Origin: Zoroaster sp. YZ-2022 | Lineage: Eukaryota; Echinodermata; Asteroidea; Forcipulatida; Zoroasteridae | Direction: 5' to 3' | Length of the DNA: 64,000 nt | Assembly (NCBI GenBank): GCA_029582265.1 | Contig: CM055819.1 | Location: 37,397,934 to 37,461,933, forward strand | Shown here: piece after piece, positions 47,214 through 57,292 of the stretch | Layout of the letters: each line of letters begins with the position of its first letter | How positions within the stretch are numbered: position 1 is the stretch's first letter | Position numbers and translations under genes: made by a program | The notes under the pieces: generated by a model | Database searches by the model: none | The model's input: the letters and a program-made list of their open reading frames with translations, nothing else | What the model was told of the DNA's origin: nothing

Positions 47214-47300
47214 ACCCCCCCCCCCCAATTCAATGTTGGTTTGGACTGTAATCTGCGGCTTGTCCGACCATTCCCAACATTGAACGGGGGGGGGGGGGGT
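47214..47300. repeat. Hairpin with C-run/G-run arms
   Basis: A C-run followed by TTCAATGTTGGTTTGGACT pairs with GTCCGACCATTCCCAACATT, GAAC and a G-run. The arms are about 38 bp with a short loop, just past the stop of the minus-strand transposase. Confidence 0.75.
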
Positions 47301-49285
47301 TTGAAGGCAAATAGTATATATTTACAATCAAGTGATGTGGTATTTCTCAAAGCAAGGAACTATGCACATAGGTTGTGTACATTGTTTACAGATCATCTTT
47401 GTTTGTTTTCGCCTGCCTAATTTTCGGTTACTGCAAACAATGCAGTCGCGTTTCTTTCCATTGGGGGTTTTGCCAGGATAGTGCTGTTGCCCTGTCAACT
47501 CAATAGGAATATGGTATCTCAACTGACTTGTTGCGTTACGTTCCCAACCCAACAGCAAGCCCTGTACAATCCCTATACGAAAATCAAGATTACTGACATT
47601 TTTGTTCCCTGCTATGCTGGTGAATATTACTCTGCTATTGACAATACAGATATTCAGCATATGGAAAAAAACTCTTTTCCACCATTTCGAGCTTCTGTGT
47701 GTATGATTGTAGTACTGAAAACATTTTTTGGCAAGATCAGTTCCACCCATGTTTTTGTTGTAATCTTCAATACAATTGGGCTTCATAACATCACAAAATC
47801 CACTTGTGCTTTTATTACACCGAATTTGCTTTTTGACAAATCAGTGTTGCCTACATTAGTTAAAAGTGTTACAGATTTTTTGTCTTGCCAAACGATACAC
47901 AATTGCCCACCTTTCACCCAAAAAAATGGGTCATCTCCTTTCTTCATTTTATGTTTTTTGGGGTTTGCGGCCTGGGGTATTCCCTGTGTAGTGTAACGAA
48001 TAGTTCCACAACATCCGAATCCTAGTTCAGCAAGTTTAGCTACAAGAGCTGGGCTAGTATAGTAATTATCACAATATATTACGTGTCCCTTATTCTCAAG
48101 TCCATGGACCAGATCAATGACGACTTTTCCTGCAACTGTTGGGTTTGGTGGATGGTAGTCTGATGACTTGAAATCTACGTCTGCATCATAAACAGTTTGG
48201 GTGTCGTCGGCTCCTGTGTACAGTTTCCAAGCACACGTGTATCCTGTTTTGGACTCGTTCAGGGAGAAGGCTTTAATACCCCGTTTGATAGGTTTGTTAG
48301 GCATGTACTGAACAAAACTTAAGCTGTCCCTTGAATTTCAACATACTCTCGTCTGGAGACAGATTCTGCGCAGGGTTATACAGGTTGAGAAACTTCGGGA
48401 CGAGGACTTCTATCAAGGGCCCGAACTTTGAAAGTTTGTCCCGTTGTAGCCAAGGCTCTACGAGGAATTTGGTTATTTGAGATGTGGAGGAACCGAAGAA
48501 TTGAACTGAACCGATTTCGGGACATGATCGACGGGTAGAATGGGATGCGAAGAACTTCAGATGTTGACCAGTACATCTTGTATTGAGAGGATTTGTTTAT
48601 GCCCATAGCAATGAGAAGTGCCACAAATGCCATCATTTCTGGAATGTTGGTTGAGTGCCAGGAGAATTGTTGAACAGGATTTGAGTCTATTGTTTGCTGC
48701 GCATAGCGATTAGTCTCATCGACGAGCATATCCCACACGAGTTGACAAAAATACAGCTTGAAGATCTCCACTGCCGACAGTGTGGCAAAGTCGCCGGTGG
48801 GGCCAGAATTTCCATTGAACTGCACAGTCCCACACTCGTAATGGTCTCGTCGTTCCCAACCGGATCGGAAATCTAACTTTCCTGTCGTCCTTGATCTCGG
48901 TCGGCTGTCACCTTGGTAGGTAGGCTGCAACAGAAAAACAAGGCATAGGAGGATTAATCTCGGTCCTTTGTAAATACAATATCTCAATGCTGCATGTGCA
49001 CAGGCCACAGGGTCATGCGCAAATGAATATTGTGCTGAGAAAAAATATGGCAGATTCCATCCACTCTCCAAAACTCGTTGTCGATAAATTTTCGTTTTAA
49101 TGTGGGATTGTGAATGTGAATTCCCCCAACTTCTTGCATAATACGACTTATGAGGGCCTTTCGAATACAAGGCTATTCTTTTGGAAGCTTGAGACTAAGA
49201 GTGCATTTTCAGCCTGTTAACGCTAAACAGCACGACCGGCTATGGGTAAATGTTAACATTTCTATGCTATATCTATACATCAACT

Positions 49286-51637
49286 CAGTCCGGGAAAACT
49301 CCAAATACGGCAACGTTGCTGTATACGGCAACCAGTTGCCGAATAATGCAACTTCCGGTGTGTAAACGCGAAATACAGTTAATGGGCTTAAATTTATAGA
49401 AAACTACTGAATAACCGATGTATTTATTGTTTTGTGTCTTTAATTAAACATCTTAATCATTGTTCAAATCAATGTGGATAGGGTCATTTGGGATGTGTGG
49501 TATAGTGGGGTGGGGTGGGGATTGGGGATGGGTGGGGATGGAGCCGGGTGTGACCAGTAGGGTGCGGCAGTAGAAATATGTGTAATTGGTGGATTGGGGA
49601 GAGGGGCTGGTGTCTTGATTGCTTGGTTACCAGCAGTGTAAGCAATCTACTTGGCAGAAGAGCATGGTCTTATAAATTGAACAACTGTATTAATGAAAAT
49701 ATGGACCTCATATAATAAAAAAATACGAGACCATTTATTTTATATTTGTTTTTGTCCATTGGTTCAAATCAAGTTAGAATAAAAATCAACACATATAGCA
49801 CTCTGTAGGCAAGATTGTCAAATATTGAATTTCAGAAAAATGTTCAATTATTCCAGTAATTTTACAAAGCAATTTTTATGATTAAGGTATTGACAGAGCG
49901 AATGTTTTGTAGTTTTATTTAGACGGATTGTAGTAAAACCAAGGACTAGTAATTTTTGTATACTCACAAATTTAAGTAATTTCTCCATTTTAATAAATAT
50001 TGCTTTTGAATTTGATTCATTTACTAAATTGTGATTGCAATCACGTACTTAGTAAAATAAATATTTAGTAAATTATAAATTTGTTGTCATTACAAAGAAA
50101 GATTTAAATAAATCAAATTCAGAAAGATATCATTTGTTAATGTTGTTTAATTACTGTGTATTTTGTTAATGAAAGTTATAACTGTTAAAACTGAAACCAA
50201 CTTTAAAATGTATACAGGGTTGGAACACAATCTTTGATAAAGGGAAGGTACAACTTTGATAAAAATGAAATATTGTTTTTAAATTTGCACTGCCATCATT
50301 GTCTGCTGATATGGATAAATGGAGAAGTGTACTATTGTACTTGTCAGTCTCGCTTGAAGTGAACTGACAATGGAATTTGCAGACTATCAACTCGGAAATA
50401 ATATTTTGGTGGATGACTTTCGTAATGTTCAATTAGATTCTTTGTAAAGTTACTGGTGTTTTTGTACCTTCCCTTTATTTAATTTTGAAAGTGGTGCTGC
50501 CACAACTTCTTCAGCCTAATATAATGATCGGGTCACTAGGACGGGCCAAGTGAGGAGTGATTGTGATTCACCAGGTCTTCGGCCAAAGCCTTTCTCACCA
50601 CTTCCATGTAGGTTCAATACTTTTACCGTGTCACTTTACAACTCGTCTGAATTTCAAGCTCCTTTGCTTTCGTGTTTCAAAGGTTTAAAACTTTAATTAT
50701 CACTATATATAGTATATACCTTTTTTTTAATTGACTTTACCCAACAGCCCCCCATCACATAAAAAAGCGTTAAAAAACCCAAACGCACATTAAATTACAT
50801 TATACCCTATTTAGTCCCTACGGTACAACTTTTTAAACGGCCAGAACAATGCTGCGGCTTCGTTTGTGGTAACAAGAACGGCGATGGTTATAAGTTTCTC
50901 AATATATTTCTTGGTACATGTCTTGTGTTTTCGCCGTCCTTTCTCACTTTCAACGTCAGCTTCAAGGCTATTATTTTGTCATTGTCAAAAGGTGCTGGCT
51001 TTAATCACAATGTATAAATGCAAAATATGTCTTCTCTTACTTCTATTTTTATCCAATAACTGAGTTTTGTTTGTATAAATGTTGTCGTCGATTTTAGTTT
51101 CCCGCGCTTCCGGAGTATTTCCCGCGAAGAGAGACGTTGATAATTTCCAATGTAGTATATATTTAAAATACAATTTAAAAAAAAGTGTTTACTCATATTA
51201 ACATAAATAATGTTATTTGTTTAATTTTAATTATTATATTTTAGAGAACAACAACCATGTTTAAAGTTTTGTTTCCGATGAACCATGCGTAAAATAATAA
51301 TCTTGATTGAGGATGTATTCTTGCACGTCAAAAATGGAGTCACACGTTAATCGTCGGATGGGCTAGAGTGTTGGTTTTAAACGGTCATTTGCAAGAAAAT
51401 GCACAGATAACTTTTTGATGTGCGCAGATAGGAATTTTGGTAAGGAACCAAAGAACATATTTTTTATGATTTTCACTATTCCAATTTTGCATATTTCGTT
51501 TCCCTTTTTACGTTTGAATGAAAGAGTTGCCGTATACGGCAACCCTAACGTTGCCGTATAATGAAACGTTGCCGTATTCAGCAACTCAAGGTTGCCGTAT
51601 ATAGCAACGTTGCCGTATTTGGAGTTTTTCCGGACTG
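49286..51637. mobile_element. 2.35-kb TIR element inside the piggyBac intron
   Basis: The left end CAGTCCGGGAAAACTCCAAA and the right end, the complement of CAGTCCGGAAAAACTCC, are inverted copies of at least 48 bp. AACT duplicates lie on both sides (49282-49285 and 51638-51641). Both subterminal parts carry repeated ATACGGCAAC words (GTTGCCGTAT on the right). The interior is AT-rich and non-coding. The superfamily is not clear. Confidence 0.85.
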
Positions 51638-51641
51638 AACT

Positions 51642-51889
51642 TGCTGTTTCAATGAATACAAATATTACCCCAACAAACTACTAATAATTGTACATTTTCA
51701 CATGACTTTTTTGACCCAGTCCAGGGGGTGGGGATTTGGTCAATCCTATTAAAAGGATCCATTTTCTAAATTTACATTACTCAACTCCAACAGTTGTAAC
51801 GCTATTTACGCTATAGCCTAGGAAAATAAGTGAATTACGTTAATTTGCATTGGGCCAGGAAGAGTAACGTTAACTGTTATTAATATTAG
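51642..51889. other. piggyBac intron remainder
   Basis: AT-rich sequence between the nested element and the first transposase exon; nothing else seen. Confidence 0.5.
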
Positions 51890-52298
51890 TTATTCATTTT
51901 TACTGTGATTTTGGCCTACCTCTTCAAGTTCAACGAATTCCGCTGGAATTAGTACTTCTAATGTGCTGTCGTCATCCGTTACTTCGTCATCTGATTCTGA
52001 GCCACTGTCTGCCAAAATCTCAGCCAAAATGCCATCATTTATGTCCGTTTCCATCATGATTGCAACTAAATTAAACTGACCGTTGTGGAAGCGAGTGGAC
52101 GCTAGCACCGGGAACCGCAAAGTGACGCACTTTTCTTTTCATAAACTTTTATACACTTCATTCCTGTCAATAGAGGGCGCCAACCCCAAAAACCACTCAA
52201 GCATTTTCAGGTGGTGATTTAAGTCGCCGTGGTCGTCAAGGGCATGCCGATTCCCGGCACCTTTTAGAGCCCACGGGAAGGAAGCGTATCACAACAAA

Positions 52299-52314
52299 GG
52301 CTCTTTTTAGAGCC
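52299..52314 (+). promoter_or_regulatory. Histone-3'-end-like stem-loop
   Basis: GGCTCTTTTTAGAGCC has a 6-bp stem and a 4-nt loop, preceded by ACAAA and followed by a purine-rich GAAAGGG. This resembles the replication-dependent histone mRNA 3' stem-loop. No histone coding sequence is adjacent, so function is doubtful. Confidence 0.3.
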
Positions 52315-52345
52315 CGTGGGATCGAAAGGGATAAAGGGGAGGAGT

Positions 52346-52517
52346 TGTAGTAACCTGAGGATTCAGTAAGTTAATCATAGCGCCCTCAATTGTTTGTGTC
52401 TTGCCAGGCATGTGTTGTTTTAAAGATGGCTTCCATCCAGTCAGTTGTGTCAGAATAAATCCATCGTTGTATTCCCCAAAATAAGTTGTGTTCCCAGTTA
52501 TTTCTGTAGTTATAACA
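52346..52517 (+). repeat. 3' LTR of Gypsy-1
   Basis: TGTAGTAACCTGAGGATTC...TTATAACA, matching 41231-41401 over its length. Confidence 0.88.
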
Positions 52518-53152
52518 ATAATAAAGCTCAATATTAAATGATCCCCATGGTTCCCCTAAGCATTGATTCAACTGAAATAAACGGTCTCTTCGCTGGGTTG
52601 GGGGATGTCACAGAATGCGAAGCAATACTTTAATGTATATTTATATTGTTGGTTCTTTCAACTAGCAACTCCAATCCCCGCCCCTCTATTTTCAAACCAG
52701 CGTACGGGCCTGAATACATATAGGTCGGGGGGGGGGGGGGGGGTTGATGGATTGATGGAAAAAATGTATCCTGTAGCTATGTTGGCACTCAAGATTTTAC
52801 AGAGTACATGGTGTATGATAAAGCTCAATGGTTCCCATGTTTCTCAATAACCACTGATTCAACTGTAATAAAATGTATGTTGCCGGAGGCATGGGGATGC
52901 AAAACTACACTTTAATGTTTATTCATGTGTTTTTTTCTTCCAAACAATAACGCCCCCCCCCCCCCATTCATCCAAACCATCCTGCGTCCCGGGGGTTGTT
53001 GTTATGGACTGATGGAAACATATGGAGTGAGTTTACAAATCATTCCAAACATTTATGATTGCTACTGTTTAAAATCTTAGACCAGGAAGTAAGAAACTAT
53101 TACACATGGAAATAATACAACACATGAAACAATTTGCTTTATTTTGTATTAG
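52518..53152. other. End of intron 1
   Basis: Non-coding. It contains two loosely repeated segments (ATGATCCCCATGGTT... and AAGCTCAATGGTTCCCATG..., each near an AACTGAAATAAA or AACTGTAATAAA stretch), a G-run near 52730 and a C-run near 52955. It ends with the acceptor TTTTGTATTAG at 53152. Confidence 0.55.
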
Positions 53153-53263
53153 AATGCACAGAAGATGAGTTCGCCTGCGTCAGTGATGGATGGTGTATAT
53201 GGAAGTACTGGGTGTGTGACTCTGAGCGAGACTGCTCCGATGGTTCCGATGAGGAAGATTGCG
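53153..53263 (+). CDS. LDL-receptor class A domain exon
   Basis: The 111-bp exon encodes one complete LDLRa module: six cysteines in the usual spacing, [11 protein letters not shown], then [16 protein letters not shown] with the acidic calcium-binding residues. It begins after TTTTGTATTAG and ends before GTAAGTAG, in phase 1 at both ends. This is the classic shuffled LDLRa exon symmetry, and it is in phase with the signal-peptide exon at 41180. Such modules bind ligands or proteins outside the cell. The next exon is not found before the virus-like region, so it lies further right or was displaced by it. Confidence 0.9.
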
Positions 53264-54200
53264 GTAAGTAGATAGACGTTTTCATTTGGTGTCACACAAT
53301 GTGACAGCAGCAATCATTATTGAGGTGGAGTAGGGACTCTAGTGAAGTCAGGGTGGATCTATTGTACGGTTAAAACCCGTTTACACATGGGCAATTTTGT
53401 CGCGCGACAATGTCGCTAAGCCATGCCAAACTGCAATCTTGCACCATTTCAGAATACTGACGCTGCAATACTGAACGCCTGTCGGACAATTGAGTCCCAA
53501 ATAATACAAACAGTGCCGGTACCTGCCCTTTAAAAAGGCAAGGAATCGTGTGCATGACCCCTATGGAATAACACATACATTTTGAATTGTGCATTGTGCA
53601 TGGTATGGGACGAATGAAGGAAACAGCCGCATTGGAACACCAGCGACCCATACGCTGAATCCTGGGCCGGGTAAACCCAGCGATCAAATGCCGTCGAGCC
53701 TATCTTCGTCCCCACGGTTTTTTGAGCAGTTTTTGTTTACCTCGTACACTGCTCTTTTAACCTGGAGCTGGAATATTTTACTATCGAAATATATTGGATA
53801 TGAAAATGAGGTGATAGTCTGATACCGTTATAAAGAATTGCGTGTGCTGCAGTGGGGAAGCCTGGGACCTGGTCACCCAGTCATTATTATTTCGGTAAAA
53901 TCACTCATCAAAACATTTGATGTGTTAATAAAATCCATTCTTCTAAATTGAACATTGTTGTTTTTCTTAAAAAGAATATTTTTTTTTGTAAATTATGTTT
54001 TAAGTAACCCATCGACGTTACGTAAAACACCTTTCCCACCAGGGATAGCGAAGTAGATCCTGGTGACAAGGTTGCTACGATGCCGTCTAGTAGTTATAAA
54101 AGGGGGGTTCTGGCCCACTCTCAAAAATCTGATATTTCTTATAAAAAAAAATAATAATAATGAAAAAACGATTTAATAAAATCTAGTATTAATAATAAGA
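53264..54200. other. Start of intron 2; no gene seen
   Basis: Non-coding DNA. Somewhere after about 53990 the character changes to that of the virus-like region. 54120-54200 is A-rich with short AATAATAAT runs. No terminal repeat could be defined. Confidence 0.45.
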
Positions 54201-54205
54201 AGACG

Positions 54206-54622
54206 ATGAGTACAAGATATTTATCTCAATGGACATTGAGCGAATTGAAACAATTAGTAAAAGATATGAATATTAAGATTGACAATCCTACCGGAAAAAA
54301 CGGTAAAACGCGAAGGTTAGATTATTTATTCACAGCGTATGAATATTAAGATGAATTACAACCTCTCAAAAAAACATATAATCTATGCGATTGGCTTTTA
54401 GTAGGCTTTATAGAAAAGTGCAACAGACCGTGCGCTTACAACGACAAATATTGCGGGTTACATCAGTACCGCATTCCACAAGGAAAATCAATAACGGTTT
54501 CGTGTAAATATTGCAAGAAGGGCACAAAGACCGCGAGTTTAACTTGCATGTTTTGTGTGGAGACTGTGCAAAGAAAATTAGATCAAGCTAAAGCTAAAAC
54601 TAGAAAAAATATAAAGCAGTGA
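54206..54622 (+). pseudogene. Small SAP-like / zinc-binding protein, one in-frame stop
   Basis: 139 codons from ATG (54206) to TGA (54620-54622), with a TAA at 54347-54349 in frame. The N-terminal part (LSQWTLSELKQLVKDMNIKI) resembles a SAP-type helix-turn-helix used for DNA binding. The part after the stop has CNRPCAYNDKYCGLHQY and CKYCKKGTKTASLTCMFC, two Cys-rich clusters likely to bind zinc. The C-terminus is basic. A role in DNA binding or packaging is a guess. It precedes the duplicated gene block, and no homologue is present in the second block. Confidence 0.5.
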
Positions 54623-54636
54623 TGAAAGAGTTGAAA

Positions 54637-54921
54637 GCGGTAGCGCCTTTGGCAAGAAAGTAGTATTAAGCGGTAGCGGCTACTGCTGAATTATACGGTA
54701 GAGGTCTTTCTAAATCTAGTTTATCGTTGCCAAAGGCGCTACTGCTGTAAACGCTACCACTAATATTATCGTCGTAATAAGATTTTTCTCTAGTAAAGTT
54801 TACTTTAAATTCAAAAGTTTTTCTATAAGATCTTTTTTTCTTTTTCGACGCTCCTGCTGGCGCTAGCTTTAACAGCGGTAGCGCTTACAGCAGTTGCGTT
54901 TTTGCTAAAGGCGCTACCGCT
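54637..54921. repeat. Cluster of the GCCAAAGGCGCTACCGCT motif
   Basis: Copies or near copies, in either orientation, lie at about 54637-54654, 54670-54680, 54728-54745, 54870-54890 and 54903-54921. Further copies are at 55324-55341, 55438-55470, 56472-56490 and 58432-58450. None was noticed outside the virus-like region. Confidence 0.8.
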
Positions 54922-55257
54922 AGGCGTAAATTTCGTTCGAATGTTTTCTTTCATCTCAGAGTACTTGTTTCGCTCTTCATTGATTAAAACAAATTCTTCT
55001 TGACTTACACGACTATCTTCGATCGCTTTTGAAACGTGATTGCTGATGGTGTTAAATTTACTTTCGGCTAAAACTCTTATCTCGTTATGTTTTTTGGATT
55101 TTTTATTTAGTTTTTATTTTGCGTATCTCATCGCCATTCCGCCTAACCCTAAAGCTAGTCCTTCTAAAACGAATCCATCAATGTGGCCACTACGTTCAAA
55201 AATAGATGGATCGTAATTTTTTTGCGTTTTACGACTAGGCCCATAAATACTTGCCAT
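54775..55257 (-). pseudogene. Truncated hydrophobic/coiled protein, block-1 copy (chimeric start)
   Basis: On the minus strand, 55135-54770 matches the block-2 gene at 58658-59050 (glycine-rich start of a membrane segment, then the conserved acidic helix region). The N-terminal glycine/alanine-rich part is missing. Instead the ATG at 55257 begins a MASIYGPS start, as in the neighbouring family (59729), and joins it after about 25 codons. Near its C-terminus, 54850-54921 is replaced by motif-rich sequence. The result is a chimera made by recombination plus repeat insertion. Confidence 0.6.
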
Positions 55258-55329
55258 ATTTATATAATATCTCTATTTTATTTTATTTTATTAAAAATTA
55301 CCGAAGGCGCGACTGCGCCCGTAGCCAAA

Positions 55330-56559
55330 GGCGCTACCGCTAAATCTTGAGACTAGCACTTTTTATTTTTTATATCGAAACAGATTCCTGTGTTTACAGC
55401 ACCAAAAAACGTTGCTCGTACAAAGACTTTTTTTTACCGTAGGCGCGACTGCTAACGCTACCGCTGTCTTGAAACAAATTTCGTATTCTAAATGCTGCGA
55501 TTCGTCGTTAAAAGAAAATTTATTATCTCGAGCGCGAGAAGGAATATCAGCTACATCGGCTACAAAATCGCGCGTTACCGAGTGTGAATAATGCCCCAGT
55601 CACATTTGCCCTACGGCTAGGATACGGCAGCCGTAGACCCCCAAAATGGAGAGATACCTGCGGCGGCCGCAGAGGATTTGCGGGGGCCTCAGGGTGGCCT
55701 TAGGGCGTATCCCTATCTTTTACGGACCGTAGGGGTCGCCGTGAGATTATAGCGCGGCGTTATAACTTTTTTCTTTTCCAGGTTCGCCGTAGCAATTAGA
55801 CACGCCGTAGCCATGCCGTAGGCGGTTCCACGTCGACCATACGTTGGCCGTACGGTGGCCTTGCGTTTGCCGTACGCTTGCCCTAGGGTGTTATTACGTT
55901 TGTGGACCCCAAAAATATTGCGGCGGCCGCAGGAATCCCACGGCCACCATAGGGCAGCCTCAAGGCGGCCCTACGGTACCCGTACGCTCGCCGTAGGGTC
56001 TCCCTGAGGCGACCGTACGGCGACCGTGGGTCTGCCTTGCTATTTGTCAAAACCCTACGGCCGCCGCAGGGTCGCCTTGAGGCAACCGTGCGTCATCACT
56101 TAAAAGGCCGTACGGCAGCCTCAGGTTTTCTGTCTCCAAAAATTATAAATACGCCGTGCGGCTACCTTTACATATGTGACTGCTAGTGTATGACACCGTG
56201 GGAATGCTGCGGCGGCCCGATAATTGCTACTGGCCGTAGATATTATAGACCCTACGGCCGCCTTGGAAAATGTGACTGGGGCATAAATACCATCAACCTT
56301 AATAAATTTCACAAAAATTGAACAGTATGTCGGCGCTTTATCGAACGTGAAAAAGGGTAGACTAAACACACCATCCCACCCAAATTTAATGTTAAGTTCT
56401 TCGAATAAATTTATTACAGTTATCGTTTGTTGAATTTCACTCGGTTCAATGTATCCATGACGTTCAAAAATTGCCGTAGGCGCTACCGCTGTATTTTTTT
56501 GCGCTATAATCGTTGTACATGATACCGCTTTTACGACTAGAACCGAAAATACTCGCCAT
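55330..56559 (-). pseudogene. MASI-type protein, block-1 copy, split by a MITE
   Basis: The ATG at 56559 (MASIF...) opens a minus-strand gene related to the one at 59276-59729. It is interrupted by the Harbinger-type MITE (55592-56283) and resumes at 55590-55370, where the sequence matches 59280-59490. A motif copy is inserted at 56472-56490. Function unknown; in block 2 the gene keeps the same position between the penton-like and hydrophobic genes. Confidence 0.6.
55592..56283. mobile_element. PIF/Harbinger-type MITE, 692 bp, GC-rich
   Basis: The ends TGCCCCAGTCACATTT and AAATGTGACTGGGGCA are inverted copies flanked by TAA (55589-55591 and 56284-56286), the 3-bp target typical of Harbinger. 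The interior is unusually GC-rich, with many short CCGTACGG/GCCGTAGG/GCGGCCGC words. No transposase. Confidence 0.88.
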
Positions 56560-56589
56560 TTATATAATATCTCTATTTTTTATTTTATT

Positions 56590-57262
56590 TCGATAGTTAA
56601 AATAACCGGCATACCGTGATTATTAATGTCTCTGCCGATATAATCTTTAATTTTAAAACTCAATTCGTTAAAAGTACCAGTTTTAAGATTTTTCGTAACG
56701 GATTAGAATATTCTATATACGCACTTTCACCCAATGATTTATCTTGTAACGGAAAAACGTTTAAAATACTACAAGGTTTACCATTGAACAAATTTTCGCT
56801 CGTAGAAATTTGATCGCAATGAATGTACATTATTTTAAAAGGTTGCAAATCATTTTTCCACGATGCGTTCCAAAAGATAAATATTCGCTTTCAAACCCGA
56901 GTAAATTAGCAAGTCCGGTTGAAAATTTAATTTTTCGGTCTTGATGAGTAATATCTAGCAAAGATTCACCGGATTTTTCTCCAACGACGAATGTAACCCA
57001 AGGCGTGTTATGTATGACAATACCGATAATTTATTTTATATTATAAAGTCCAGGATTGATTAACTCAACTCCTTCCTCAGCCGGCTGTCCTATTTCATTC
57101 ATTAAACGACGCCATATTTTTTTATTTTTTACGCACATTATAGTAACCGACCCAAAAGTTAAAGGTTTTTAATGAAATGGTAAGTTTACCGTGGCGATTA
57201 TCGATTAAATTATCTAATTCGATTGACTTGCTAAAAATTTTCAATTCGATCGTATGATGCAT
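56590..57262 (-). pseudogene. Penton-like structural protein, block-1 copy
   Basis: The ATG at 57260-57262 starts MHHTIELKIFSKSIELDN. Broken frames continue toward 56590 and include FSTGLANLLGF, a FNFWVGYYNV stretch and an ending with RIEF-type sequence. The block-2 copy is at 59745-60427. In my memory this C-terminal pattern (HCD followed by NGKPSSIL, in the better block-2 copy) belongs to a minor capsid or penton-like protein of Polinton/adintovirus-type elements. Many stops and frameshifts are present. Its start codon is only 27 bp from that of the divergent gene. Confidence 0.5.
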
Positions 57263-57292
57263 TTTATTATAATATTAGTTTATAATAAAATG
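57260..57292. promoter_or_regulatory. Divergent promoter: 13-bp perfect inverted repeat spanning both start codons
   Basis: CATTTTATTATAA (57260-57272) and TTATAATAAAATG (57280-57292) are exact complements, with 7 bp between. The CAT and the ATG are the start codons of the minus- and plus-strand genes. The identical arms occur in block 2 at 60425-60437 and 60462-60474. TATTATA-type boxes are likely core promoter elements. Confidence 0.7.

Larger units (their letters stand above)
47328..52057 (-). pseudogene. piggyBac-type transposase gene (two exons, frameshifted)
   Basis: This is a cut-and-paste transposase of the DDE_Tnp_1_7/PGBD type on the minus strand. A short acidic first exon (ATG at 52057; MMETDINDGILAEILAD, SGSESDDEVTDDD) ends before GTAGG at 51919. 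The second exon starts at 48924 after a pyrimidine-rich TTTTTCTGTTGCAG. The catalytic region follows: DESM (about 48350), IKAFSLNESKTGY, YCDNYYTSPAL (about 48065) and NMGGTDLAKK (about 47745), giving the DDD set. The C-terminal Cys-rich finger is CIVCSNRKLG...CKQCTQPMC. Frameshifts near 48420, 48310 and 47785 make it inactive. The intron carries the element at 49286-51637. Confidence 0.85.
41231..52517 (+). mobile_element. Gypsy LTR retrotransposon in intron 1 (Gypsy-1), with nested insertions
   Basis: LTRs of 171 and 172 bp in direct orientation enclose gag, protease, RT, RNase H and integrase remnants in the standard order. The primer-site-like TTGGCGACGAGG is just after the 5' LTR. A purine tract (AAAGGGGAGGAG) is just before the 3' LTR. 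Flanks GTAAT (41226-41230) and ATAAT (52518-52522) may be a decayed 5-bp target duplication. About 5.9 kb between the pol stop (46452) and the purine tract is largely later insertions. Confidence 0.88.

Noticed and set aside
46453..47330. piggyBac terminal repeat at 46770 (AACCCTTTCATTACC)
   Set aside because: It resembles a piggyBac-type end, but there is no TTAA beside it and no inverted partner on the other side.
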